Assembly (NCBI RefSeq): GCF_000241325.1
Contig: NZ_BAEI01000043.1
Location: 1-64,000 of the forward strand
Direction: 5' to 3'
DNA: 64,000 bases
From: Gordonia polyisoprenivorans NBRC 16320 = JCM 10675
Lineage (GTDB): Bacteria; Actinomycetota; Actinomycetes; Mycobacteriales; Mycobacteriaceae
Positions 1-8,219 of the stretch are shown here, one piece after another. Both the position numbers and the translations under genes were made by a program. The notes under the pieces were generated by a model. It worked only from the letters and a program-made list of their open reading frames with translations, did not search any database and was not told where the DNA came from. Position 1 is the stretch's first letter. Every line of letters begins with the position of its first letter.

Positions 1-867
1 GGCATCCAGTCCGGCGCGTAGGACTGCTTCCAACGCATCATGGTTGCGTTGCACTTGATCGCGATGATCGCGGGCCGCCGCGGCCGCCACCTGTTCGGGG
101 TCGGCGTCTTCCCGACTGCCGGTGGGGGAGTCGGGGTCGGCGGGGTTGTTCATTCCTGGGGCTGCCCACGCGGCGAGTACTGCTTCGAGGTGCGCGGTGA
201 GGGTGGGGGTCATCTGCCCGGACAGGCCGCTCATTTTTTGGGCGTCTTGGCGGCCGATGCGGATCTGCCGGCGGCGTTGCCGGTCGGTGTCGTCGGTCAG
301 TTGGCCGTCGGGGTCGAGGTGCGCCAACACCCGTGCCCCCAAAATCCGGAGATCGGAGGGGGTGTGGGTGCGGGCGTAGCGGGCCATCGTCTCCTCGGCC
401 GACATTTTCTCGTCGAACGGCACTGCCGCGGGGATGCGGTCCAGCACGTCGATCACCACCGCCGCATGCGACGAGCCGGCCGCCCCAGACGCCATCGCTT
501 CGGCCAACGCCGGATACTTGGGGGCGGCGACCTCACCGGTAAAGGTGTGGAAGGTGGCGGTCGCTTTCAGTTGTTTCCACCGCCGCCACGGTTCCGACAC
601 ACGCAACAAGCCGATCATGGCGTCGGTGATCGACCCGAACCCGTATTCGCGGGCCAAATGGCGGTCGGAGAATTCCACGATCTGCCGATCACCTTGGACG
701 GTGATGCGGGTGATCAACTGTTCGGTGGACTGGGCGACGGTGACCAGGTCGTCGTTGGACAGCCCGGTCAAATCATCGGTGGCCAGCGAATCAACCACGC
801 GGTGGGCGAGGGCGAGTTTCTGGGTGGTCGACAAACCGGACACGTCGGGTAACGCGGTGTCGACCAT
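1..867 (-). CDS. DUF222 (13E12-family) protein, 3' end cut by window edge
   Basis: The minus strand is open from an ATG at 867 to the window edge, giving 289 codons without a stop. The translation starts MVDTALPDVSGLSTTQKLAL and continues through a DUF222-type helical region (VDSLATDDLTGLSNDDLVTV, then DRQIVEFSDRHLAREYGFGS). Full-length members usually end in an HNH nuclease domain, which would lie beyond the left edge, so nuclease activity cannot be judged here. The family is multicopy in Gordonia, Rhodococcus and Mycobacterium genomes (the 13E12 repeat family). A GGGGGTGA stretch sits just upstream of the ATG. The long plus-strand frame over the same bases is a shadow. Confidence 0.85.
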   Translation of the reverse strand, partial: MVDTALPDVSGLSTTQKLALAHRVVDSLATDDLTGLSNDDLVTVAQSTEQLITRITVQGDRQIVEFSDRHLAREYGFGSITDAMIGLLRVSEPWRRWKQLKATATFHTFTGEVAAPKYPALAEAMASGAAGSSHAAVVIDVLDRIPAAVPFDEKMSAEETMARYARTHTPSDLRILGARVLAHLDPDGQLTDDTDRQRRRQIRIGRQDAQKMSGLSGQMTPTLTAHLEAVLAAWAAPGMNNPADPDSPTGSREDADPEQVAAAAARDHRDQVQRNHDALEAVLRAGLDA

Positions 868-1008
868 GATTGTCACCCCCCTGGCGATAGCGAACACGTG
901 TTTGTGTGTTGTTGTGTTCGAGTGTATGCCGGGTTTGTCGGGTTGGCGAGAGGTTGTCGAAAGTTTTTTCGGGTGAGTCTTCGTTGGGTTCCAGCGTCGG
1001 TTCGGCTC

Positions 1009-1098
1009 GGTCTCGAGGCTCGGCGCCTGGGGCGCCTCGCACCTCGACCACCGATGAACGGCTCGGCGCCTGGGGCGCCTCGCACCTCGACCACCGAT
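1009..1098. repeat. Tandem copy of dispersed GGTCTCGAGG/CACCTCGACC hairpin repeat
   Basis: A 39-bp unit at 1017-1055 is repeated exactly at 1060-1098, a 43-bp period. Each unit runs from GGCTCGGCGCC to CACCTCGACCACCGAT and contains the self-complementary core GGCGCC. The first copy is preceded by GGTCTCGAG at 1009-1017. This right-hand half unit recurs at 6288-6330, 25541-25582 and 59664-59703. The rest of the gap 868-1156 shows no gene. Confidence 0.8.
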
Positions 1099-1156
1099 CG
1101 GAAAGGGCTCGACGGGAAGGCGGAAGAGCGCCCTTACCACCGTGGGGACGGTTCAC

Positions 1157-1852
1157 TCACCTCCAGAACCCGCGCTCCTCCAGGAGTGCCACCGCACGAT
1201 GACCGCCGCGGAGGAAGTGGCCTTCGGTCAACGTGCGCGCCATACCCGGCGAGCGGCCGGCGAGTGCATCGACGATCTCGCGATGATCCCGCAAGGACGA
1301 CGCGACCGAGTCCGGGTGGGAGTCGAAGAAGCCGGATGGGATTGCCCCACTGAGGAGTTTGAGCTCGGCGATCAGGCGCCGTGAGCGGGTGCCGAGGTTG
1401 ATCAGCCGATGAAAGCGGAAGTTGAGGCGCTCGATCTCGAGGAGATCGGTCGTCTCCTCCATCTCGGTCGCCAACACACGCAGCTCGTCGAGGTCGGCGT
1501 CGGACAGAGTCGCCGACGCACGTTCGGCGGCCAGCCCGGAGATCACGCCGAGCATCCAGTAGTGATCGCGAATGTCCTCGCGGGACAGGTCGGCCACAAA
1601 GGCGCCGCGCCGCGGAATCGTCTCGATGATCCCCTCCCCGCTGAGTGAGATCAGCGCCTCACGCACCGGCAGTTTGCTCATCCCGAGAGATTCGGCGACC
1701 GCATCCTGATCGACCTTGGTTCCCGGCCGCATCTCGCCGGCGAAGACCATGCGGCGGATCTCCTGGGCCGCGATCTGCTTGAGCACCGACGATGCCGCCT
1801 CGACCGATCGACCACCCACGGGCTGTGCCACCACTGCCTCCTCGACTCGCAT
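1157..1852 (-). CDS. GntR-family (FCD) transcriptional regulator
   Basis: A 231-aa regulator with an N-terminal winged helix (ILKQ-like entry helix, then MRPGTKVDQDAVAESLGMSK and PVREAL) and a C-terminal all-helical FCD domain (ERLNFRFHRLINLGTRSRRL; DHREIVDAL) that in this family binds a small acid ligand and a metal ion. It is divergent from the acyl-CoA dehydrogenase at 1966, so it probably controls that three-gene set and itself. I chose the ATG at 1852 because a TTTGATAAT box lies about 12 nt upstream. A GTG at 1885 would add 11 residues and would place that box inside the gene. Confidence 0.85.
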   Translation of the reverse strand: MRVEEAVVAQPVGGRSVEAASSVLKQIAAQEIRRMVFAGEMRPGTKVDQDAVAESLGMSKLPVREALISLSGEGIIETIPRRGAFVADLSREDIRDHYWMLGVISGLAAERASATLSDADLDELRVLATEMEETTDLLEIERLNFRFHRLINLGTRSRRLIAELKLLSGAIPSGFFDSHPDSVASSLRDHREIVDALAGRSPGMARTLTEGHFLRGGHRAVALLEERGFWR

Positions 1853-1864
1853 CAACGCGCAGAG

Positions 1865-1956
1865 ATTATCAAACTCAACTATCACTCACCCGCTATGCAA
1901 GCCATAGCCTGGACATATAGCTCGGATGGTTGGCACAGCCTCACAGATTTGATAAT
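1865..1956. promoter_or_regulatory. Divergent promoter/operator pair, TTTGATAAT in mirror image
   Basis: TTTGATAAT occurs at 1948-1956 on plus and, inverted, at 1865-1873 on minus. On plus, GATAAT ends 9 nt before ATG 1966; on minus it ends about 12 nt before ATG 1852. This is where a -10 box would sit for a leaderless or near-leaderless mRNA, and neither ATG has a good Shine-Dalgarno. The symmetry also fits two half-sites for the adjacent GntR protein. The promoter role is inferred. Confidence 0.5.
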
Positions 1957-1965
1957 TTCGATCGT

Positions 1966-3183
1966 ATGGCTCCACCCGCACAGCAGCACACTCCCGCCGT
2001 CAGCGCGGACGACTTCGAGCAGATCCGCTCGGTGGTCCACGACTTCATCCGCACCAAGGTCGTGCCGCGCGAGAACGAGATCGCCGAGACCAACGCCATC
2101 CCCGACGACCTGCGCGCCCAAGCAGCCGAGATGGGCCTGTTCGGGTACGCGATCCCCGAGGAATGGGGTGGCCTCGGCCTCGATCTCACCCAGGACGTCG
2201 AGCTGGCGATGGAGTTCGGCTACACGACGCTCGCTCTGCGGTCGATGTTCGGCACCAACAACGGCATCGCCGGGCAGGTGTTGGTGAACTTCGGGACCGA
2301 CGAGCAGAAGAAGGAGTGGCTCGAGCGCATCGCTTCCGGCGACGTCGTCGCCTCCTTCGCTCTCACCGAGCCCGGCGCCGGCTCGAATCCCGCCGGCCTG
2401 CGCACCAAGGCGACGCTCGACGGCGACCAGTGGGTGATCGACGGGCAGAAGCGTTTCATCACCAACGCACCGATCGCCGACCTGTTCGTCGTGTTCGCCA
2501 GAACCCAGCGCCGGGAGCGAAGCGAGCGGGCTGAATCAGAACAGTCCGCAGAAGGCAAGAACACAGGTATTGCCGTATTCCTGGTTCCTGCCGACACCCC
2601 AGGGGTCGAGGTCGGAGTCAAGGACAAGAAGATGGGCCAGGAGGGGGCGTGGACCGCCGACGTCAGCTTCGACGGCGTGCGTGTGCCCACTTCGGCGCTC
2701 GTCGGCGGTGATGAGGAGACCGGATATCGCGCCGCGATGACCTCCCTGGCGCGAGGTCGGGTGCATATCGCTGCGCTCGCGGTCGGGCAGGCACAACGTG
2801 CCCTCGATGAGTCGGTTGAGTACGCGGCCAATGCCACCCAGGGCGGAAAGCCCATCGGCTCTTTCCAATTGGTGCAGGCCATGCTCGCCGACCAGCAGAC
2901 CGGGGTGATGGCCGGGCGCGCACTCGTACGTGACGCCGCGCTCAAATACGTCACCGGCGAGGACCGACGGACCGCACCATCGGTGGCCAAGCTCTACTGC
3001 ACCGAGATGGTCGGCAAGGTCGCCGATCTCGCGGTGCAGGTCCACGGCGGCACCGGTTACATGCGCGAGGTTCCGGTGGAGCGGATCTACCGCGACGTCC
3101 GCCTGCTCCGGCTTTACGAAGGCACCAGCGAGATCCAGCGACTCATCATCGGCGGCAACCTCATTCGCGCCGCGAGCAAATAG
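1966..3183 (+). CDS. Acyl-CoA dehydrogenase with a 16-residue insertion
   Basis: A 405-aa FAD acyl-CoA dehydrogenase, dehydrogenating an acyl-CoA at the alpha-beta bond with electrons going to ETF. FAD/substrate signatures are [16 protein letters not shown] and [13 protein letters not shown]. The C-terminal [14 protein letters not shown] carries the usual catalytic Glu. Between FARTQ and [12 protein letters not shown] lies an unusual charged insert, residues about 181-196 ([12 protein letters not shown]...), absent from typical relatives and encoded by repeat-like GGAGCGAAGCGAGCG DNA. I chose ATG 1966 over an upstream TTG at 1930. SDR and CoA-transferase genes follow, suggesting catabolism of a branched or aromatic-derived acid through CoA esters. 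Confidence 0.9.
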   Translation: MAPPAQQHTPAVSADDFEQIRSVVHDFIRTKVVPRENEIAETNAIPDDLRAQAAEMGLFGYAIPEEWGGLGLDLTQDVELAMEFGYTTLALRSMFGTNNGIAGQVLVNFGTDEQKKEWLERIASGDVVASFALTEPGAGSNPAGLRTKATLDGDQWVIDGQKRFITNAPIADLFVVFARTQRRERSERAESEQSAEGKNTGIAVFLVPADTPGVEVGVKDKKMGQEGAWTADVSFDGVRVPTSALVGGDEETGYRAAMTSLARGRVHIAALAVGQAQRALDESVEYAANATQGGKPIGSFQLVQAMLADQQTGVMAGRALVRDAALKYVTGEDRRTAPSVAKLYCTEMVGKVADLAVQVHGGTGYMREVPVERIYRDVRLLRLYEGTSEIQRLIIGGNLIRAASK

Positions 3184-3230
3184 CTCGCCACACCCACGTC
3201 ATCCCAGCACACTCACATGACAGGATCGCC

Positions 3231-3977
3231 ATGCCCGGACCGCTCTTGAAGGACCAGACCGCCGTGATCACCGGTGCCGCACAGGGTATCGGCTTCGCCA
3301 TCGCGCAGTTGTTCGTCGATGAAGGCGCCCACGTCGTCATCGGTGACATCAATGCCGAGGCCGCGCAGAAAGCCGCCACCGAACTCGGCGGAGCCGGTAT
3401 GGCCGTCGGCGTGGCGTGCGACGTGACCCGCGGCGACGACGTGGACGCGCTACTCGCAGCTGCGGCAGAACATTTCGGACCCGTCGACGTGATGGTCAAC
3501 AACGCGGGCATCACCCGGGACGCCACCATGCGCAACATGACCGAAGAGCAATTCGACCAGGTCATCAACGTCCACCTCAAGGGCACCTGGAACGGCACCC
3601 GCAAGGCGGCGGCGATCATGCGCGAACGCAAGAGCGGCGCCATCGTCAACCTCTCGTCCCTGTCGGGCAAGGTCGGCATGGTCGGACAGACCAACTATTC
3701 GGCAGCCAAGGCCGGCATCGTCGGCATGACCAAGGCTGCCGCGAAAGAGCTTGCGCACCATGGGGTACGGGTCAACGCCATCCAGCCGGGACTCATCCGC
3801 TCGGCGATGACCGAGGCGATGCCGCAGAAGGCGTGGGATCAGAAGATGGCAGAAATCCCGATGGGACGGGCCGGTGAGGTCAGCGAGGTCGCCACGGTCG
3901 CACTGTTTCTCGCGACTCACCTGTCCTCCTACATGACCGGCACGGTCATGGAGGTCACCGGCGGACGGTTCATGTGA
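3231..3977 (+). CDS. SDR oxidoreductase, FabG-like
   Basis: A 248-aa classical short-chain dehydrogenase. TGAAQGIG (residues 14-21) is the nucleotide-binding loop, NNAG (90-93) the fold signature, and the Ser/Tyr/Lys set is in NLSSLSG (about 140-146) and YSAAK (Y156, K160). ACAGGATCGCC precedes the ATG. It lies 47 nt after the acyl-CoA dehydrogenase and before a CoA-transferase, so a 3-hydroxyacyl-CoA dehydrogenase step is more likely here than fatty-acid synthesis. The substrate cannot be read from sequence. Confidence 0.88.
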   Translation: MPGPLLKDQTAVITGAAQGIGFAIAQLFVDEGAHVVIGDINAEAAQKAATELGGAGMAVGVACDVTRGDDVDALLAAAAEHFGPVDVMVNNAGITRDATMRNMTEEQFDQVINVHLKGTWNGTRKAAAIMRERKSGAIVNLSSLSGKVGMVGQTNYSAAKAGIVGMTKAAAKELAHHGVRVNAIQPGLIRSAMTEAMPQKAWDQKMAEIPMGRAGEVSEVATVALFLATHLSSYMTGTVMEVTGGRFM

Positions 3978-4024
3978 CATGAGCAGCAACCGGTTACGAC
4001 GCGTTTCCGTCGAGGCGGTGTGAC

Positions 4025-5176
4025 ATGCCGACCGAACATTCCCGGCCACTCGCCGGTATTCGAGTGGTCGAGGTATCGAGCTTTGTCGCCTCCCCTCTGT
4101 GTGGGCTGACCCTCTCGCAACTGGGCGCAGAGGTCATCCGGGTCGATCCGATCGGCGGCGCCGCCGACGTGAATCGTTGGCCGCTCACCGACGACGGCAC
4201 CACCTCCATCTACTGGACGGGTCTCAACAAGGGCAAGAAGTCGGTCACCGCCGATCTGCGTTCTGCCGAAGGTCAGCGGCTGGTCCAACGCCTCGTCACC
4301 GAATCCGGTCCCGGCGGCGGCATTCTCGTCACCAACTCCGGCGGCCGGGAGTGGATGAGCCACAACACCCTTGCCGGGCTCCGCCCCGACGTCATCCTCC
4401 TGGAGCTGCTCGGCGGTTCCGACGGCTCCCCCGCCGTCGACTACACCGTCAATGCGGGGCTGGGATTTCCACAGATCACCGGCCCCGTCGACCATGACGG
4501 CCCCGTCAATCACGTGCTACCCGCCTGGGATGTGGTCTGCGGCCTTTATGCGGCGCTGGCCGTCACCGCCGCGGTGCGTCGGCGCGAGCAGACCGGCCAG
4601 GGCGCGTCGATCCGCCTGCCGTTGGAGGACACCGCACTGTCGATCGCCAGCACCCTGGGCTATCTGACCGAACCGCAGGTCAACGCACACTCACGCCCGG
4701 CGACCGGCAACGACGTGTACGGCACCTACGGTACCGACGTCGTCACCGCCGACGGCGACCGCTTCATGCTCGTCGCACTGACACCGCGACATTTCCGGGA
4801 TCTGGTTCGTATCACCGGAACCGAGTCCGTCATCGCCTCGCTTGAGCAGGCGCTCGACGCGGACTTCTCCTGTGAAGCCGACCGCTACACCCATCGCAGC
4901 GTGCTGAATGCGTTGTTCGGCAAGTGGTTCGCCGAACACTCCACCGATGAGGCGGCCACCGCTCTCGACGGGTCGTCGGTGCTCTCGCAGCGCTACCGCA
5001 GCTTCGACGAGGTGGTCAGATCGGGAGCACTCACCGACAACCCGCTGTTTGCCGAACTCACTCAGGCCGGCCTCGGGACCTACCTCGCGGCCGGACATCC
5101 GGCGTCGTTCGACGGCGAACACTACTTCACCGGTCCGGCGGCGCAATTGGGAGCGGATACGCCTGCAGCGGAATAG
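4025..5176 (+). CDS. Class III CoA-transferase (CaiB/BaiF family)
   Basis: A 383-aa protein matching the family III CoA-transferases. It has the start RPLAGIRVVEVSSFVASPLC, the conserved LGAEVIRVDPIGG, the ...NKGKKSVTADLRSAEGQ segment, and a later RLPLEDTALSIASTLGYL region. The family usually holds the thioester Asp after the GYG-like glycine region; here it is not obvious to me because the central part diverges (ELLGGSDGSPAVDYTVNAGL). GAGGCGGTGTGAC precedes the ATG. It probably activates the acid handled by the two preceding genes. It is convergent with the hydrolase at 5210. Confidence 0.85.
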   Translation: MPTEHSRPLAGIRVVEVSSFVASPLCGLTLSQLGAEVIRVDPIGGAADVNRWPLTDDGTTSIYWTGLNKGKKSVTADLRSAEGQRLVQRLVTESGPGGGILVTNSGGREWMSHNTLAGLRPDVILLELLGGSDGSPAVDYTVNAGLGFPQITGPVDHDGPVNHVLPAWDVVCGLYAALAVTAAVRRREQTGQGASIRLPLEDTALSIASTLGYLTEPQVNAHSRPATGNDVYGTYGTDVVTADGDRFMLVALTPRHFRDLVRITGTESVIASLEQALDADFSCEADRYTHRSVLNALFGKWFAEHSTDEAATALDGSSVLSQRYRSFDEVVRSGALTDNPLFAELTQAGLGTYLAAGHPASFDGEHYFTGPAAQLGADTPAAE

Positions 5177-5209
5177 GATCGGCTTCCTTGATCCGGCGCG
5201 TAACCGCTC

Positions 5210-6076
5210 TCACAGAGAGTGCCGCACCAGGAACTCCTCGATCGCCCCGGCGAACACCTGATTATCGTCACCGGCGACCATATGCCCCGCCGCACTGACG
5301 TCGGCGATCTCCGCTTGCGGGACAAGGGCTTTCATGGACGCGATTCCGGAATCACTGACCACGTCCGACTTTCCGCCGCGCACGATCAGGGTGGGGATAG
5401 TAACCTGGCGTGCCGCCGCGGTGAGTCGAGCCGGATCGGTGTGCCGGCGCGGCTCGTCGTCGTCGGAGGCGATGAAAGCCGGGTCCCAGTGCCAGTACCA
5501 GCGGCCGTCCTCATGCAGCCGGACGTTCTTGCGCAGCCCGTCGAGATTCTTGGGGCGTCGACGTGTCGGGTTGTAGGCGGCGATCGCGTCGGCGACCTCC
5601 TCCAGCGACGCGAAGCCGTCGATGTGGTCGGTCATGAACGTCTTGATCCGGTCGATCCCCTCGGGTTCGACGTCGACGACCACATCCACCATCACCAGCG
5701 CCGAGGCGAGGTCGGGATGCTCGCCGGCCACGCACAGGCTCGTGATCCCGCCCAGCGACGCGCCGATCAGCACCGGCTTGGCCGGCAGGGTGGCGAGTAT
5801 CGCGACAAGATCGTCGACAAAGCCGTCGAGCGCATAGTTGCCATCGGGCGCCCACGAACTGTCACCATGCCCCCGGGAATCGAAGGTGTACACCTCGCGC
5901 CCCTGCTCGGCCAGCGCTTTCGCGCTCCGATCCCACGAATGCCTGGTCTGACCGCCACCGTGGAGCATGACGATCGGTGCCGAGTCTCCGGGCGAGCCCC
6001 ATCGGTCGCCGATGATCGTCACCGAACCCGACTCGACGGAGATCTGTACTGCTTCGGCATCATGCGCGGGAGTCAT
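5210..6076 (-). CDS. Alpha/beta hydrolase
   Basis: A 288-aa soluble alpha/beta hydrolase. MLHGGGQTRHSW is the HGG oxyanion strand, GASLGG the nucleophile elbow (Ser), and AAGHMVAGDDN the C-terminal His. DSRGHGDS follows the second strand as in haloperoxidase/epoxide-hydrolase-like members. GGAAAGGACTCGCC is a good ribosome site before ATG 6076. It faces the CoA-transferase tail to tail. Substrate unknown; an esterase or lactonase role is possible. Confidence 0.85.
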   Translation of the reverse strand: MTPAHDAEAVQISVESGSVTIIGDRWGSPGDSAPIVMLHGGGQTRHSWDRSAKALAEQGREVYTFDSRGHGDSSWAPDGNYALDGFVDDLVAILATLPAKPVLIGASLGGITSLCVAGEHPDLASALVMVDVVVDVEPEGIDRIKTFMTDHIDGFASLEEVADAIAAYNPTRRRPKNLDGLRKNVRLHEDGRWYWHWDPAFIASDDDEPRRHTDPARLTAAARQVTIPTLIVRGGKSDVVSDSGIASMKALVPQAEIADVSAAGHMVAGDDNQVFAGAIEEFLVRHSL

Positions 6077-6194
6077 GGCGAGTCCTTTCCGAGGTCACAT
6101 GGCTTGCACCTCTGACATCGACATAACCAGACTCACGGCTGGACGTGCACGTCGGCCACCGGAACGGGACTCGGGGCACCTCCGATCCCCCGAT

Positions 6195-6332
6195 GGTCGA
6201 GGTGTGAGGCGAGTGCGCCGAGTCTCGAGACCGGCTGCACCGGTGCTGTTTTCCTGCCCTACGCACCGGATACTGATCGGCACCGGAGGTCTCGAGGCCT
6301 CCTCGCTAGCGCTCGTCGGCACCTCGACCACC
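6195..6332. repeat. Dispersed hairpin repeat, paired inverted units
   Basis: The left unit 6195-6232 runs from GGTCGAGGTGTGAGG to CTCGAGACC. The right unit 6288-6330 runs from GGTCTCGAGG to CACCTCGACCA. Each folds on itself and the two are inverted relative to each other, the same layout as 25455-25582. The right unit reaches into the end of the dehydrogenase gene and supplies its last residues (HGGRGADER) and its TAG stop. The intergenic gap 6077-6305 holds nothing else I recognise. Confidence 0.8.
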
Positions 6333-7424
6333 GTGCGAGGAGCCCGCCGTGTGAATTCTTTCGATGGTCGAGGCGAAGTACGGCCGGTACTTCCGCTTGC
6401 CCTCGACGATCTCGATGGCCATCGCGAGGGCGACGCTCACACTGTCGGTATCGGTCGAGGCTGCGCGAGAAAGGATGTCGCGGGCGGTGTCGGCGATGGC
6501 GTCGACCCGGCCTTCCAGCCCTTGCTCCCGGTCGTGGATCTCGGCTTCGACGGCGAGCAGCCCGCCGGCGTTGGCGACGAAGTCGGGGACGTGGACGATG
6601 CCCCTGTCACGCAGGTCCCGTGCGAGCGCCGAATGGGCGAGCATGTTGTTGGCGGCTCCCACCAGGATCGAGGCGCGCATCCCGGCGATCACCCGCTCGT
6701 CGATCACCCCGCCACCGGCGCATGGTGCGACGACGTCGACGTCGGAGAGCAGGATCTCGTCGAGATCGACTGCGGTGATGCCGATCTCGTCCACGGCACC
6801 GCGTACACGCTGTGGATCGATGTCGGCGGCGAACACCTGGGCCCCGGCGCCGGCCAGCATGCGCGCGGCGTGCAGACCGACGTTGCCCAGGCCCTGGATG
6901 GCGACACGTGTTCCGTCGACGGACCGATCGCACGCCTCCAATGCGACCTCGATACTGCGGACCACCCCGCGGGCGGTGAAGCACGAGGGGTCGCCGCGCT
7001 GGCTGGACACCACGTCGACATGTCGTCCGATCAGCTCGAGGTCACGCACCGAGGTGCCCATGTCGACGCCGGGGATGTAACGGCCACCCAGGGCGGCAAT
7101 GTATTTCGCGTGGGCGACCAGGATCTCGTCACGGTTGGCCACGCGGGGATCGACGTTGATCACACTCTTGCCGCCACCGAGCGGCAACCCGGCCAGTGCC
7201 GCCTTGTAGGTCATCGCCTGCGCGAGGTTCATCGCGTCGGCGATCGCGTCGGCTTGTGTGGGGTAGGCGCGCATACGCACACCGCCGAGCGATGGGCCGA
7301 GGGTCGTATCATGCACGGCGATAACCGATTCAAGGCCGGCCTCGGGATCGCGGCAGAGCACGATCTGCTCGAAATCGCGGTTGGAGAAGTCGTCGAGGAT
7401 GTCTGCCGAAGATGCTGTGGTCAT
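6306..7424 (-). CDS. Leucine/valine-type amino-acid dehydrogenase
   Basis: A 372-aa Glu/Leu/Phe/Val dehydrogenase: NAD-dependent oxidative deamination of a branched-chain or similar amino acid to the 2-oxo acid. Visible are TLGPSLGGVRM, the catalytic-Lys segment AALAGLPLGGGKSVI, the Asp region GVDMGTS, and the Rossmann fingerprint IQGLGNVGLHAA followed by FAADID. ATG 7424 (MTTASSADILDDF) was chosen over a 31-residue longer frame that lacks family similarity. It is divergent from an Lrp regulator, which suggests amino-acid-responsive control. The extreme C-terminus is encoded by the dispersed repeat. Confidence 0.92.
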   Translation of the reverse strand: MTTASSADILDDFSNRDFEQIVLCRDPEAGLESVIAVHDTTLGPSLGGVRMRAYPTQADAIADAMNLAQAMTYKAALAGLPLGGGKSVINVDPRVANRDEILVAHAKYIAALGGRYIPGVDMGTSVRDLELIGRHVDVVSSQRGDPSCFTARGVVRSIEVALEACDRSVDGTRVAIQGLGNVGLHAARMLAGAGAQVFAADIDPQRVRGAVDEIGITAVDLDEILLSDVDVVAPCAGGGVIDERVIAGMRASILVGAANNMLAHSALARDLRDRGIVHVPDFVANAGGLLAVEAEIHDREQGLEGRVDAIADTARDILSRAASTDTDSVSVALAMAIEIVEGKRKYRPYFASTIERIHTAGSSHGGRGADER

Positions 7425-7517
7425 GGCGCAGGACGGTAGTGAGCCAGACAACAGGCCCACAAGGACTTGGCGTGAACTATCGCTCACAACGCAAATCTTT
7501 GTCACTAATGCCCCCAC

Positions 7518-7536
7518 TGCGATAAATTATTGCGCA
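7518..7536. promoter_or_regulatory. Putative Lrp box overlapping the lrp start
   Basis: TGCGATAAATTATTGCGCA is an imperfect palindrome (TGCG...CGCA outer arms) ending on the A of the Lrp start codon. Related sequences recur at 7970-7988 and 8000-8018 before the permease. GATAAA at 7521-7526 could be the -10 of a leaderless transcript starting at ATG 7536. The inverted GTGA/TCAC pair at 7472-7487 lies in the same gap. Confidence 0.5.
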
Positions 7537-7970
7537 TGGTCGAGCTCGACGACGTGGATCTTCAGCTGCTGGCACTGCTGTCCGACGACGGTCGCGCCAC
7601 CTTCTCCGATCTGTCGTCACGGGTGAATCTGTCGGTGGCCGCGACCAAACGTCGCGTCGACCGGCTACGTGCCCAGAACGTCATCACCGGATTCACCGCC
7701 ACCATCGATCAGGCCGCGCTGGGCCGCCCCGTGGAGGCCTTCACCGAGGTCCGTTACGTCGGGACATCGCAACCCGACGAGATGATGGCGGAGATGACGC
7801 GCATTCCGGAGGTCGAGGCCGTCTACACGATCGCGGGCGATCCAGACATGCTCGTCAAGGTGCGCGCACGCGACCACAGCCACCTCCAGCAGGTGATCAA
7901 TCACCTACGCCGCGGTGGCAAGGCCACCGGCACGAAGACCATGATCGTGCTCGGCTCGTGGCATCGGTGA
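7536..7970 (+). CDS. Lrp/AsnC-family transcriptional regulator
   Basis: A 144-aa regulator. The N-terminal winged HTH (LDDVDLQLLALLSDDGRATF; NLSVAATKRRVDRL) joins a C-terminal RAM/ACT-like ligand-binding domain (EAVYTIAGDPDMLVKVRARD), the usual size and order. It is divergent from an amino-acid dehydrogenase and precedes an amino-acid permease, a standard Lrp setting in which an amino acid or its oxo acid is the effector. ATG 7536 was chosen over TTG 7530. No Shine-Dalgarno is visible. Confidence 0.92.
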   Translation: MVELDDVDLQLLALLSDDGRATFSDLSSRVNLSVAATKRRVDRLRAQNVITGFTATIDQAALGRPVEAFTEVRYVGTSQPDEMMAEMTRIPEVEAVYTIAGDPDMLVKVRARDHSHLQQVINHLRRGGKATGTKTMIVLGSWHR

Positions 7971-8018
7971 GCGCAAAGAATATGCGCTGATCATCCGGCT
8001 GCGTTGAATCTTTTGCGT
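7970..8018. promoter_or_regulatory. Two putative Lrp boxes before the permease gene
   Basis: AGCGCAAAGAATATGCGCT (7970-7988) has 6-bp perfect arms. TGCGTTGAATCTTTTGCGT (8000-8018) resembles the box at 7518. Centres are 30 bp apart, about three helical turns, as expected for cooperative Lrp octamers. The rest of the gap to 8219 shows no gene. Confidence 0.45.
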
Positions 8019-8219
8019 TCGCGAGCGGATTCGACGAATCCTCTCGACGTGTCCCACGTCACACTGCTTGCATGAACGGCACTACCGACCTCCGACTGTC
8101 CGACGAGACCGGGCAACAGCGCACGCGGTGACCCCGCATGCCCCGCCCCGACAGCCCACCCCTGGGGTCGGTAGCCAGATGCGCTCTGCGCGTAGCGAAC
8201 CCGCTGTGAGGAGACACCC

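Noticed and set aside
40-852. 270-codon plus-strand frame over the DUF222 gene
   Set aside because: Antisense shadow of a recognisable DUF222 protein; its translation is Gly/Val/His-rich with no family motif.
5967-7439. 490-codon plus-strand frame
   Set aside because: Runs antisense to the amino-acid dehydrogenase, which has clear catalytic and Rossmann motifs; high-GC codon structure opens the opposite frame.
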